This document shows, piece by piece, positions 1 through 8,386 of a stretch of 64,000 nucleotides of DNA. A program made the position numbers and the translations under genes. Source of the stretch: Deltaproteobacteria bacterium (lineage in GTDB: Bacteria; Bdellovibrionota_B; Oligoflexia; Oligoflexales; Bog-1112); assembly GCA_020635195.1 (NCBI GenBank), contig JACKAG010000008.1:20804-84803 (forward strand). The letters are read 5' to 3'. Each line of letters starts with the position of its first letter. Position 1 is the stretch's first letter. The notes under the pieces are model-generated. The model saw only the letters and a program-made list of their open reading frames with translations. It made no database searches and had not been told where the DNA came from.

Positions 1-1
1 C

Positions 2-1129
2 CGGATACTGGCCGTTCAGAGCCACAGGCCCTGGACAGCCTCCCTCGCTTATGCAGCTGGTGTCATGCTGAGCTATTGCGCCCTTGGTCTGTTTGCTTCA
101 CTGAGTGGCAGCATGTTTGGTCAGCTGATGTCTTCGGCCTATGTTAGTGCCGCATTTGCTGTGATGATGTTATTTTTCGCTGTTAGCATGCTCGGTTTTG
201 GAGATTTTAGTTTTTTTCAGAAACTTGGAGATCGTTTTGCCAGTCGTTCTTCCGGAATAAAAAAAGCATTTTTTATGGGGACCGGAGCCGGGCTGGTTGC
301 CTCTCCCTGTACAGGCCCGATCCTTGCAGCTCTGATGACATATGTTTCCGGAACGGACGATCTCATCCGCTCTTCACTTCTGATGCTGACTTACAGCGCG
401 GGCTTTAGTCTGCCTTATCTTTTTCTTGGTGGGGCCGCAGCCAAAGTTTCCGCAGTCAGAGTACCCCCGAATATTCAGCTGATTGTCAAAATGAGTTTCT
501 CGGCTCTGATGTTTGCCCTTTCTTTTTACTATATGCGTGTTCCGGCTTATTCCCTGTTCAGAACGTTGCAGGGAGAATGGCCGACCCTTACTATAATCGG
601 ATTATGCGCAGGACCGCTTACAGGTCTTTTGCTCTTACAGAACTCATCTTTATGGCACATGAGACGTTTATTACTGATTCCTTCTTTGATCAGCGGTCTG
701 GGCTTATTTTCCGGAAGCCAGTGGTTAAATGAACGTGCCGGAAAAGCCGGGAGAGCCCAGCTTGTATGGTTACATGATGAAGCAGAAGCGATACGAACTG
801 CCAGACAAAGTAAGATCCCTCTTCTTATTGATTTCTGGGCAGAATGGTGTGAAGCGTGCAAAAAAATGGATGCCGATACATTCTCTGATTCACGCGTGAT
901 TGCACACCTGAAGGAAAACAACTGGCTCTTACTCAAGCTGGATCTGACAGAATCAAATGAAAAAAATGACGATATCCAAAAAAGGTATGAGATTCATGGG
1001 CTTCCAACTCTCACCATAATTCCATCGGAAAGTCAGTCGGACAAATCATCCTGGACAACTCTGACCGGATATACAAGCCCTGACACTCTGATGCAGGCTT
1101 TGCGACCTGACAATTTCAAAAGGGAGTGA
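2..1129 (+). CDS. dsbD: Thiol:disulfide interchange protein DsbD, 5'-truncated by the window edge
   Basis: The frame is open from base 2, so the N-terminus lies outside the window. What remains is the polytopic membrane domain followed by a C-terminal thioredoxin domain. The motif SPCTGP near residue 100 matches the second membrane cysteine of DsbD (SPCTTAP in E. coli). The C-terminal domain carries the redox pair WCEACK after FWAE. DsbD passes electrons from cytoplasmic thioredoxin through the membrane to periplasmic reductases. The next gene starts 4 bp downstream, so the two are probably cotranscribed. The N-terminal periplasmic domain and first membrane cysteine cannot be assessed. A shorter CcdA-thioredoxin fusion is the alternative. 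Confidence 0.85.
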   Translation, partial: RILAVQSHRPWTASLAYAAGVMLSYCALGLFASLSGSMFGQLMSSAYVSAAFAVMMLFFAVSMLGFGDFSFFQKLGDRFASRSSGIKKAFFMGTGAGLVASPCTGPILAALMTYVSGTDDLIRSSLLMLTYSAGFSLPYLFLGGAAAKVSAVRVPPNIQLIVKMSFSALMFALSFYYMRVPAYSLFRTLQGEWPTLTIIGLCAGPLTGLLLLQNSSLWHMRRLLLIPSLISGLGLFSGSQWLNERAGKAGRAQLVWLHDEAEAIRTARQSKIPLLIDFWAEWCEACKKMDADTFSDSRVIAHLKENNWLLLKLDLTESNEKNDDIQKRYEIHGLPTLTIIPSESQSDKSSWTTLTGYTSPDTLMQALRPDNFKRE

Positions 1130-1133
1130 GTTT

Positions 1134-2669
1134 GTGCGTCACTATCTTCTCTTTGTAGCATCTCCGGCTCAGATTAAAAGAGCCAAAGAAGGGCTACGTT
1201 CTCTTGATGCAGAATATATTCAGGATCGTTCTCTGGCAGATTGTTATCGCCTCCATCATCGCTCTTTTAATGGATTTGAGGTGCAGCTTCATCTTCTGGG
1301 AGATCTGAATGCTGTCATTCCACATCTGCGACAATATCCTGTCGATCTTATGATCTATGACGAGAGGATGGGGGGCGTTGATGCCGTCAGAGCGATGGAT
1401 AGCCTCAGGGTGGATGTTGAGGAACTGACCAGCATGTGGGGGCCTGATTTTCATTTTCCCCTAAGTCGTGCTGTGGTCATTCTCGATGGTGGACCGCAGG
1501 CAGCAGAAAAAACCTTTCGTCTCGGGCGGGATCATATCCGGGATGTGATGGTTGCTCCCCGCTCATTTTTTACGGTTCTTCGCTGGATAGGACGCCTGCT
1601 TCAGATCGATCTGCAGCAGAATCAGTACAAAGTTGGCTGCGCTATGAGTGGCGGAGGTCTGGAAGGTTTTTTATATCAGATCGGCTGCGCCTGGGCTCTT
1701 GAGAAAGCTTTCTCCGGGAGATCCCTTCATGAGTGCGATATTTTTTCAGGAATTTCAAGCGGTTCACTCGTTACGACCGCGTTAGCCGCCCATGTGCCGA
1801 TTGATGAGCTGATTCGGGCGATTCATGGAACTTCCTCCGTTCTGCCAAAGATCAGTGGAAGTCTGGCTTATGATTTTGCTTTCCAGGATATCGGTCGCCG
1901 TCTTTTTGATCAGTCGCTCAGCTGGGGAGGCCTGGATATCAACCGCTGGGTCCGGAAAGCTGTTCGCAGTATCCCCACCGGCTTTTTCAGAGGAGAGCAG
2001 CTCCGGGATCTGGTCCGGAATATCCTCGAGGTATATGGCAGGGAAGATCGCTTCAGCGACCTCAGTGGAGAACTGTATATTGGGGCAACGAATCAGGACA
2101 GCTTTTCTCATGTTGTCTTTGGCCGGGAACCCTGGAACGAGGTTCCGGTAAGTGAAGCTGTCCGGGCCTCCTGTGCGTTACCCCCATTTTTCACTCCTGG
2201 CAAGATCGATGGGCAGTATTTTATTGATGGGCTGATCACCCGGACCTGCAATCTGGAACTGACGATTCGTGAGGGATGCAACCTTGTTTTTATCATCGAT
2301 CCTATGCGGCCTCACCCTTCCTCAACGCCTGGTTATGTGGATAAGATGGGAGGATGGTATACGTTGATTCAGACCGTTAAAACGCTGGTTCATACCAGGT
2401 TCCGCAGCTCCCTGAGCCACCTCGCCGCTCGTTATCATCATGTTGATTTTATGATTTTTCAGCCTTATGAAGAGTGCGCTGAGGCGATGTCAGGTTCGCC
2501 AATGAAATATCGTCTGAGCACCAGAATTATTGATCTGGCATTTAAAGAAACCCTGCAAAGGCTCAGAGAACGTCATCCGGTTTATGTGGCAAAACTGGCA
2601 AAATATGGGTTTCAGCTTGCCTCCCAGCGGCAGCTTCTGGAACTGGAAAGGAAAGGGATTGATATTTGA
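1134..2669 (+). CDS. Patatin-like phospholipase with an N-terminal receiver-like region
   Basis: 511 aa from a GTG start with AGGGAG 7 bp upstream. Residues about 170-390 form a patatin fold: an SGGGLEG oxyanion motif, the nucleophile elbow GISSG (Ser near 207) and the catalytic Asp in the later FIDGL segment. Patatins hydrolyse acyl esters of lipids with a Ser-Asp dyad. The first 160 residues are not patatin. They look like an alpha/beta receiver or pseudo-receiver domain (LMIYDERMGG, later VMVAPRSFFTVL), but that is a weak match by eye. No signal peptide is seen. The gene sits between dsbD and sfsA, and its stop overlaps the sfsA start. Confidence 0.85.
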   Translation: MRHYLLFVASPAQIKRAKEGLRSLDAEYIQDRSLADCYRLHHRSFNGFEVQLHLLGDLNAVIPHLRQYPVDLMIYDERMGGVDAVRAMDSLRVDVEELTSMWGPDFHFPLSRAVVILDGGPQAAEKTFRLGRDHIRDVMVAPRSFFTVLRWIGRLLQIDLQQNQYKVGCAMSGGGLEGFLYQIGCAWALEKAFSGRSLHECDIFSGISSGSLVTTALAAHVPIDELIRAIHGTSSVLPKISGSLAYDFAFQDIGRRLFDQSLSWGGLDINRWVRKAVRSIPTGFFRGEQLRDLVRNILEVYGREDRFSDLSGELYIGATNQDSFSHVVFGREPWNEVPVSEAVRASCALPPFFTPGKIDGQYFIDGLITRTCNLELTIREGCNLVFIIDPMRPHPSSTPGYVDKMGGWYTLIQTVKTLVHTRFRSSLSHLAARYHHVDFMIFQPYEECAEAMSGSPMKYRLSTRIIDLAFKETLQRLRERHPVYVAKLAKYGFQLASQRQLLELERKGIDI

Positions 2670-3378
2670 CCGCCCGTTGATTCAGGCTTGTCTGATCAGG
2701 CGTTATCAGCGTTTTCTGGCAGATGTTCGCCTGATGGATGGAAAAACCATGACAGTACACTGTCCGAATACAGGCCGTATGGAGAGCTGCGGCTCGCCAG
2801 GAGATACTGTGTACCTGAGCGAGCATCTGTCTTCAAAAAGAAAATACCGCTACAGCTGGGAGTTTACCCGTGCTCGCGCAGGTCTTGTCGGGATCAATAC
2901 AGGCCGATCCAATCGACTGGCAGAAGAAGCCATTATGGAAGGATTAATCCCTGATTTGCAGGCATACAGCAGCCTGCAAAGAGAAGTAAAATACGGGGAC
3001 GGCTCCAGGATTGATATCCTGCTCAGTAGCGAAAAACTTGGACGTTGCTGGATTGAAGTTAAAAATGTAACACTCTGGCAAAATGGGCAGCTTTATTTTC
3101 CTGACACAGTGACAGCACGCGGCCTGAAACATCTTCAGGAACTAAAAAAACAGAAAAAAAACGGGGATCGTTGCATTTTGTTTTTTGTGGTGAACCGGGC
3201 TGAAGGTGAGAGTGTGAAGCCTGCATTCCATCTCGATCCACAATGGAGCGAGACACTTCTTGAAGCGCATACAGCAGGTCTGGAGGTCATGGCCTTCAGA
3301 GCACACAACACTCTGAAGGGAAGCAAGCTGACAGAAGCTGTTCCTGTCGATCTGCGGAAAGAGGAAGAAAACCGATAA
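2659..3378 (+). CDS. sfsA: SfsA family protein (sugar fermentation stimulation homologue)
   Basis: 239 aa, close to the 234 aa of E. coli SfsA and colinear with it: LIRRYQRFLADV, VHCPNTGRMESC, PGDTVYLS, KRKYRYSWE, NTGRSNRLAEEAI, YSSLQREVKYGDGSRID, CWIEVKNVTL and YFPDTVTARG. The last motifs form a PD-(D/E)xK-like core. I chose a TTG start at 2659 because it gives the expected N-terminus and follows a strong AAAGGAAAGG ribosome site. In-frame ATGs upstream lie inside the patatin gene and add unrelated residues. The start overlaps the patatin stop by 11 bp. The biochemical role of SfsA is poorly defined; nuclease or DNA-binding functions have been proposed. Confidence 0.9.
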   Translation: MIFDRPLIQACLIRRYQRFLADVRLMDGKTMTVHCPNTGRMESCGSPGDTVYLSEHLSSKRKYRYSWEFTRARAGLVGINTGRSNRLAEEAIMEGLIPDLQAYSSLQREVKYGDGSRIDILLSSEKLGRCWIEVKNVTLWQNGQLYFPDTVTARGLKHLQELKKQKKNGDRCILFFVVNRAEGESVKPAFHLDPQWSETLLEAHTAGLEVMAFRAHNTLKGSKLTEAVPVDLRKEEENR

Positions 3379-3387
3379 CCCTGCTCA

Positions 3388-4743
3388 TTACCGTGGATTC
3401 TGAACGAACCATTCAACGAGATCGATTTTTGTCAGAATGTGGACAGGCCTGCGCTGCCGGTCAATCACGATGACATAGTCTGAGGTGCTGAGAAGCTCAT
3501 GGACAGCAGCCAGTGGAGTCTCTTCATTCACAGATGGGATTTTTCTTGACATAACATCTCCGCAACGAATGCTGTCCTGCTGGTACTGTCCTGACAGCAT
3601 GTAATTGAGAAGATCATTTTCGTGAAGCATCCCAGCCAGTACCTGTTCTTTTGTGACAGGGATCTGCGAAAAACCATTCTCTCTCATAATCTTAATAGCC
3701 TGGTAAGCATCATCATTGATATCCAGACAAACAGGAGGGGATTGGTTCAGACATCCTGCAAAATCCCGAACACTGCCCTCCGGGGCATCTGTGGCAAGAA
3801 AATGATGATCCTGCATCCACTTATCATCAACAAATTTACTGAGGTAATTACGGATACCATCCGGCAGAAGCACAACACAGTTTTCGTTTTTTCTGAGTGA
3901 TTTAGCCTCATGGAGGGCAGCAAAAAGAGCTGCTCCGGAAGAGCCTCCACAGAGCAAGCCTTCATCTCTGATCAGTTCTCTGGCCAGAAGAAACGACTGA
4001 CGGTCTTGTGTTTTGACCCAACGATCAACAAGCTTTCTGTCAAGAACCTCCGGAACAAAATCGTAGCCAATGCCCTCAACTTTGTAAGTTCCGACATCAC
4101 CATCATCCGCTAAAACAGATCCCACCGGATCTGCCCCGATAATAAGACAGTCCGGACAGGCTTCTTTGATGCGTCTGGCCACGCCACTTATAGTGCCTCC
4201 GGTCCCTGCCCCCATGACGACCATGTGAACATTGTGATCCAGGTCATCGAGAATTTCCTGGGCCGTTCCATAATAATGGGCATCCGGATTCGCCGGGTTT
4301 GCGTACTGATCAAGAATGTGAGCATTCGGTAGCTGTTTCTGTAATTTTTTAGCCACACTGATATGACTTTCCGGGGCATCCCAGGCGGCTTCTGTTGGCG
4401 TCCGGATAATTCTGGCACCAAGAGATTCCAGAATAACCTGTTTTTCGCGACTCATTTTTTCCGGCATTGTGATGATAACATCGTAGCCTTTAACCGCACC
4501 GGCCAGAGCCAGTCCGATTCCGGTATTTCCGGATGTCGGCTCGATAAGAGTATCTCCTGGCTTGATTTTTCCAGTCCGCTCTGCTTCTTCAATCATCCGG
4601 ATTGCTATGCGATCCTTCACAGACCCACCCGGATTGAGGAATTCGCACTTTGCATAAAGGTTGCAGTCGAGTCTTGCTCCGATTCGGGTGAGAGGAATCA
4701 GGGGTGTCTTGCCGATAGCACCAAGAATAGACTCCAGGATCAT
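3388..4743 (-). CDS. cbs: Cystathionine beta-synthase / cysteine synthase with C-terminal CBS pair
   Basis: 451 aa. The first ~320 residues are a fold-type II PLP enzyme: the Schiff-base lysine is K43 in GGSVKDR, the PLP-binding loop is TSGNTG near residue 70, and the phosphate-binding loop is GAGTGGT near 180. Two CBS repeats follow (about 330-450). This architecture matches bacterial cystathionine beta-synthases, which condense serine or O-acetylserine with homocysteine or sulfide. The sequence alone does not separate CBS from CysK activity. CBS pairs commonly bind adenosyl ligands for allosteric control. The gene converges on sfsA with a 9-bp gap and is divergent from the zinc-ribbon gene at 4862. 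Confidence 0.88.
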   Translation of the reverse strand: MILESILGAIGKTPLIPLTRIGARLDCNLYAKCEFLNPGGSVKDRIAIRMIEEAERTGKIKPGDTLIEPTSGNTGIGLALAGAVKGYDVIITMPEKMSREKQVILESLGARIIRTPTEAAWDAPESHISVAKKLQKQLPNAHILDQYANPANPDAHYYGTAQEILDDLDHNVHMVVMGAGTGGTISGVARRIKEACPDCLIIGADPVGSVLADDGDVGTYKVEGIGYDFVPEVLDRKLVDRWVKTQDRQSFLLARELIRDEGLLCGGSSGAALFAALHEAKSLRKNENCVVLLPDGIRNYLSKFVDDKWMQDHHFLATDAPEGSVRDFAGCLNQSPPVCLDINDDAYQAIKIMRENGFSQIPVTKEQVLAGMLHENDLLNYMLSGQYQQDSIRCGDVMSRKIPSVNEETPLAAVHELLSTSDYVIVIDRQRRPVHILTKIDLVEWFVQNPR

Positions 4744-4861
4744 ACACCCTCCATATCATTCTGATTCTATAGTCTATGCCATTATCCTACAGGAATCGTG
4801 GGAGTTACAAGCAGCGTATGTTAAACTAGGTCCGTTTGCTACGACGATTCAGGAGGTGTTT

Positions 4862-5209
4862 CTGAGTTCTGCTGTTTGCTATCATTGTCAAAATCGCTGG
4901 CATTATGATCCCCCGATGAGCCGCAGAGCCGTCTGCCCCAACTGCGGACAGGAGAGCCGGGTCTGTCTGAACTGTTCATATTACGAACCCAATGCATTTC
5001 ATGAATGCCGGGAATCTCAGGCAGAATGGGTCCGGGATAAAGAACAGGGGAACTTCTGCGGCTATTTTCAGTCGGCAGAAACACAGAAAGGTTTTGCCTC
5101 TTCTGAAGAGGAACAAAGCAGACGAGATCTGGAAAAACTCTTTGGCTCTGATCACGGCTCTTTGCCTCCACCCATGACCTCGCCTGAGGATCTGTTCAGA
5201 AAAAAATAA
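4862..5209 (+). CDS. Small zinc-ribbon protein, probable CTG start
   Basis: About 115 aa rich in paired cysteines: CYHC, CPNC, CLNC, then HEC and a late FCGYF, consistent with two zinc-binding knuckles. The conserved-looking stretch ECRESQAEWVRDKEQGNFCGYF resembles uncharacterised zinc-ribbon proteins in many bacteria. A perfect AGGAGG lies at 4851-4856 and the only initiator-like codon at the right distance is CTG at 4862. The sole in-frame ATG (4661) lies deep inside the divergent cbs gene. A CTG start is therefore the best guess. GTG 4856 overlaps the ribosome site and is less likely. Function unknown. Confidence 0.65.
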   Translation: MSSAVCYHCQNRWHYDPPMSRRAVCPNCGQESRVCLNCSYYEPNAFHECRESQAEWVRDKEQGNFCGYFQSAETQKGFASSEEEQSRRDLEKLFGSDHGSLPPPMTSPEDLFRKK

Positions 5210-5221
5210 ACCGATCTGTTT

Positions 5222-6190
5222 TCAGCGGATAATTTTGTCTGCCTCCTTCAGGACAGAAACCGGGAAGCTCAGTCCCATTTTGTCAGAAGCAAGTCTGAAA
5301 TTCAGATACAGCCTGTTCTTCTCCACAGCCGCAACAGGCAGATCGCCTGCTTTCGCTCCCCGAAGAATCTGAGCGACCATTCTGGCTGTGAGCAGCCCGA
5401 TCTCGTAGTGATCGGGTCCCATAGCAGCAAGGGCGCCGCTTTCTCCACTGGCAAGATCGGAAGCAAAAACAGGCAGATGATGCTGCTGACAGATCTGAAG
5501 AATGGTTCCCAGAGAGCTGATGACCGTATTGTCTGTGGGCAGGTAGAGGGCATCCGCCTGTTTACTGATCAGAGACTGGATTGCCGCAGCGATCTGTGAT
5601 GACTGATTAATGCTTGTTATCAGGGGAGTCAGCCCGGCAGCTTTTGATTCCACCCGAAATATGTCCGCAACATGTACGGAGTTCGCCTCTCCTCCATTAA
5701 AAAGGAACGCTATATTTCTGGCCCCGGGTTTCGTTCTGAGGATAAGCCGCAGATGTTCTCTGACCGGAGTACTGAGCATGACACCACTGATCTGGGCTCC
5801 GGGTTTTTCCAGGCTGGACACAAGCCTGGCTGAGAGCGGGTCTGTAACTCCGGTAAAAACGACCGGGATCAGGCTTTTTTTTGCGGCAAGATGCTGAGCA
5901 GAGGGCGTACTGATCCCCACGACGAGGTCAGGATGGCTACCGATGAACCTGCTGGCAATCTGCGCTGAAGTCACCATATTGCCATGAGCATTAAGGTATT
6001 CAATGCTCAGACTATCCTGAGAAAACCCTTCCTTCTGATACAGTCCTTCTGTCAGCCCTTTGCGGATTTCATTCAGAGATGGGTGCTCAACAATCTGGGA
6101 GATGGCAACCCTGTATTGTCTGCTGTATGCAAAAGTGCTCAGGCAAAATATGAGGATTAAAATAATTTTATTCAGATATCGGATCTGCAT
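5222..6190 (-). CDS. ABC-transporter substrate-binding protein (PF04392-like)
   Basis: About 322 aa beginning with a signal peptide (MQIRYLNKIILILIFCLSTFAYS), then a two-lobed periplasmic-binding fold: YRVAISQIVEHPSLNEIRKG, VVGISTPSAQ, IPVVFTGVTDPLSA, ADALYLPTDNTV and VFASDLASGESGALA. These match the ABC_sub_bind family, which includes tryptophan- and other small-molecule binders. The ATG at 6190 is preceded by AGGGGACAGG and puts the signal sequence at the N-terminus; an ATG at 6214 is possible. No permease or ATPase is adjacent, so the transporter partner and ligand are unknown. The 3' end converges on the zinc-ribbon gene with a 12-bp gap. Confidence 0.8.
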   Translation of the reverse strand: MQIRYLNKIILILIFCLSTFAYSRQYRVAISQIVEHPSLNEIRKGLTEGLYQKEGFSQDSLSIEYLNAHGNMVTSAQIASRFIGSHPDLVVGISTPSAQHLAAKKSLIPVVFTGVTDPLSARLVSSLEKPGAQISGVMLSTPVREHLRLILRTKPGARNIAFLFNGGEANSVHVADIFRVESKAAGLTPLITSINQSSQIAAAIQSLISKQADALYLPTDNTVISSLGTILQICQQHHLPVFASDLASGESGALAAMGPDHYEIGLLTARMVAQILRGAKAGDLPVAAVEKNRLYLNFRLASDKMGLSFPVSVLKEADKIIR

Positions 6191-6519
6191 CCATCCTGTC
6201 CCCTGTTCTGCCATCCGCTGATCATGGCAGAGTGTGCTCGAAATCCTGACTTCCAGCGAACAGGCTGGCCTGATCCAAGATAAGGTTAATAAGAAAAAAT
6301 AGCCAGACAATCTGCCTGATTCTTGTGTTCTGACGCCTGATGATAAGGGTGATGCTTCTGAAAAAGACAGATTATGACAGAACAGCCTTCCGAAATGATT
6401 TAAAAAACATAGGATGAATCAACTTTTAATGGACACAAAGACGGATTTCGCATTTTCTCGTTTTCAGGATTATCCTTCCTTCACAGAAACTGTAGGGAAA
6501 GGCTGGAGGGGTCTGGTTT
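6191..6519. other. Divergent intergenic region, no gene seen
   Basis: 329 bp between the binding-protein start (reverse) and the GNAT start (forward). Both promoters should lie here, but I see no convincing -35/-10 pair. TGGAGGGG just before 6520 is the GNAT ribosome site. Confidence 0.5.
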
Positions 6520-7125
6520 ATGCATTCTCCGGAACTTAGTGATCATTGCCTGCTCAGAGGGAAGAGGGGGCTTATGCTCGTCCCTGTACAACCGCGTCAT
6601 GTACAAAAGCTGTTTGCTCTGCTGGAGGAAAGCCGGAGCTCTCTTGAATCATGGCTTCCCTGGGTCAGCCATATCAGAAAAGAGCAGGACCTGAGCCAGC
6701 TGATCCGCTACTATCGTCAGAAGAACCGGGACACCGGAGCCGTAACATTCTGTATTTTTTCTGATTCACTTCTTACCGGGGTAATAGGAATCAACCAGAT
6801 TAATGTTGAGAACCATTCAGCCTCTCTTGGCTACTGGCTCGGAGAGCCCTTCAGAGGGCGTGGAATCATCAGGGAAAGTTGCTCTCTTGTGATTACATAC
6901 CTGTTCACAGTCCGCAATCTGAACAAAGTGATCATCCGCTGCGCCGATCACAACCGCAAAAGCCGGAATGTCGCCGAATCTCTTGGCTTCCGACGGGAAG
7001 CCATGCTCCGCGCAGGAGAGTGGGTGCATGGCAGCTTCGTCGATCTGTGGTCTTACGGTCTGCTGAGCCGGGAGTGGTCAGAAGATCAGCAGGCAAACGC
7101 AGCTTCTTTTGCTGCTGACCTGTAA
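6520..7125 (+). CDS. GNAT acetyltransferase, RimJ/RimL type
   Basis: 201 aa. The order of motifs is that of ribosomal-protein or small-molecule N-acetyltransferases of the RimJ/RimL group: LVPVQPRHVQKLFAL at the N-terminus, then VIGINQINVENHSASLGYW, the acetyl-CoA pyrophosphate loop GEPFRGRGI near residue 107, and NKVIIRCADHNRKSRNVAESLGF followed by HGSFVDLWSYGL. These enzymes acetylate N-terminal amines or small molecules; the substrate here is not predictable. A hairpin overlaps the stop codon. Confidence 0.85.
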   Translation: MHSPELSDHCLLRGKRGLMLVPVQPRHVQKLFALLEESRSSLESWLPWVSHIRKEQDLSQLIRYYRQKNRDTGAVTFCIFSDSLLTGVIGINQINVENHSASLGYWLGEPFRGRGIIRESCSLVITYLFTVRNLNKVIIRCADHNRKSRNVAESLGFRREAMLRAGEWVHGSFVDLWSYGLLSREWSEDQQANAASFAADL

Positions 7126-7157
7126 GCAGCACTGCCGCTTACAGGCTGCGTTCTTTT
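7120..7157 (+). terminator. Hairpin terminator after the GNAT gene
   Basis: CTGTAAGC (7120-7127) and GCTTACAG (7137-7144) form a perfect 8-bp stem with a 9-base loop. The left arm contains the stop codon. A short T-rich stretch (TTCTTTT) follows 6 bp later, so the U tract is imperfect. Confidence 0.5.
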
Positions 7158-7282
7158 ACATAAAAAAAATCAACAGACAATTCGTATGTTAAAAGAGTCC
7201 GCAATTCTTTATTGCCACATAATCTATTGATTTTAATGAATAACTTACATGACAAAAAATAGCCGGGGCAAGGCCCTTTGTC

Positions 7283-7311
7283 TTGATGATGGGGCCGCCT
7301 TATTATATATT
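7283..7311 (+). promoter_or_regulatory. Sigma70-like promoter for the 206-aa secreted protein
   Basis: TTGATG (7283-7288), a 17-bp spacer and TATATT (7306-7311). Transcription would start near 7318, inside the left arm of the inverted repeat at 7311-7357. Confidence 0.55.
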
Positions 7312-7357
7312 ATGCAACCCATTGAATTAATTTAACATCAATTCAATGGGTTGCATA
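7311..7357 (+). promoter_or_regulatory. Perfect 18-bp inverted repeat between promoter and ribosome site
   Basis: Left arm TATGCAACCCATTGAATT (7311-7328), an 11-base spacer, and its exact reverse complement at 7340-7357. It begins at the last base of the -10 box and ends where the ribosome site AAAGAGGAG begins. It could be an operator, or a 5'-UTR hairpin controlling translation or RNA stability. There is no U tract, so an intrinsic terminator is unlikely. Confidence 0.6.
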
Positions 7358-7373
7358 AAGAGGAGTATCACAC

Positions 7374-7994
7374 ATGCTAAAAAAAATAGCGATCCTCGCA
7401 ACTGTCATTGCAACACTCATAACAGGAAATCTGCTTGCCGGAACAGAAAACACTCAGCTTAACTTCGATGAAAATAAAGCTACTTTTTCTTCTGAAGAAA
7501 GGGCCGAAACAGAAGAAGCAAGCAACCATTTAACAAAAAAAGCGAAACTCCTGAAACTCGTAAAACAATACAAAGTCGATTCACTACTATTGGCTATCGG
7601 TTCTGCTTATGTTGCCAGTAAGACAGCCTGCGCAGCAGGCCATCCTGGCCTATCATCTCAGGCAGCACTTTTCACAGCATTCGGTGTCATGATACCGTTC
7701 GTAAATTTTGAATCCATCCCAATCCCCGGAATTGTCATAGCCTTAATCAAAGGGCCAGTTGCAGGTATTACTTTCGGGATCGGCGCGCTAACAGGTTCTT
7801 TTTTACGTAAAGTTGCGGATGAAGTGATCATGCCTGAAGATGATGCGCTTACTACGGAGAAGAACTCTCCGGACACGGCTGCTGCCATAAGCCTTTCTGT
7901 GCATCATAGTGTGTTGTCATCAGATGCAAACAAAACAGAGACAAAGCGCAATATTGTTCTTTCCTGGCCCCGAAAAAATAAGACCATTCTGTAA
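7374..7994 (+). CDS. Secreted/membrane protein of unknown function, 206 aa
   Basis: The ATG follows a good AAAGAGGAG site. The N-terminus is a signal peptide (KKIAILATVIATLITGNLLAG). The middle (about 60-150) has two or three hydrophobic segments with Gly/Pro/Ile-rich stretches (VMIPFVNFESIPIPGIVIALIKGP, broken by small residues) that could be membrane helices. The tail is polar. I do not recognise the family. The gene stands alone, with its own promoter and an 18-bp inverted repeat upstream, so it is probably regulated on its own. Confidence 0.65.
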   Translation: MLKKIAILATVIATLITGNLLAGTENTQLNFDENKATFSSEERAETEEASNHLTKKAKLLKLVKQYKVDSLLLAIGSAYVASKTACAAGHPGLSSQAALFTAFGVMIPFVNFESIPIPGIVIALIKGPVAGITFGIGALTGSFLRKVADEVIMPEDDALTTEKNSPDTAAAISLSVHHSVLSSDANKTETKRNIVLSWPRKNKTIL

Positions 7995-8040
7995 AAAAGG
8001 CTGTCTGCGCAAAAGATCCAAAACGACAATGATATCTGTC

Positions 8041-8065
8041 AAAAAAACAGAGGCTTAAAAAGCCT
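8041..8065 (-). terminator. Intrinsic terminator for tRNA-Val
   Basis: On the reverse strand AGGCTT-TTT-AAGCCT forms a 6-bp stem, followed after CTG by a run of seven T. It lies about 80 bp beyond the tRNA-Val 3' end. Confidence 0.6.
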
Positions 8066-8145
8066 TGTGACGAGATAAGCTTGTCTTTAATTTTCAATTT
8101 TTTAACGGGAAAGACTAAAAGAAAAAAAGACAAGGTTGAAAAAAA

Positions 8146-8222
8146 TGGTAGGGCTATCCAGATTCGAACTGGAGACCTCTGCGATGTCAACGCAACGCTC
8201 TAACCAACTGAGCTATAGCCCT
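8146..8222 (-). tRNA. tRNA-Val(GAC) with encoded CCA
   Basis: 77 nt. The acceptor stem AGGGCTA/TAGCCCT is perfect, the D-arm is GCTC...GAGC, the anticodon stem is TTGCG/CGCAG around the loop TTGACAT (anticodon GAC), and the T-arm is TCCAG-TTCGAAT-CTGGA. Discriminator A and CCA are encoded. It is transcribed toward the 206-aa gene and is probably single. Confidence 0.95.
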
Positions 8223-8386
8223 GAATTGATCCTCTTCACGATCAGGAAGAGCATCGGATTGCCTTTCAGGATGGACTTCCTTTCAGAAAGTATCGTTTTT
8301 CACAAGTCTGTCTGAAGAAAATAAACCCCATCCTTTGACGGAGACCGAATGTATCGATTCCTCTTAGTACTGTCAAGACAAGATCA

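Noticed and set aside
5222..6190. Substrate-binding partner for the DppBC-like permeases
   Set aside because: It belongs to the PF04392-like group rather than the SBP_bac_5 group used by Dpp/Opp systems and is 8 kb away.
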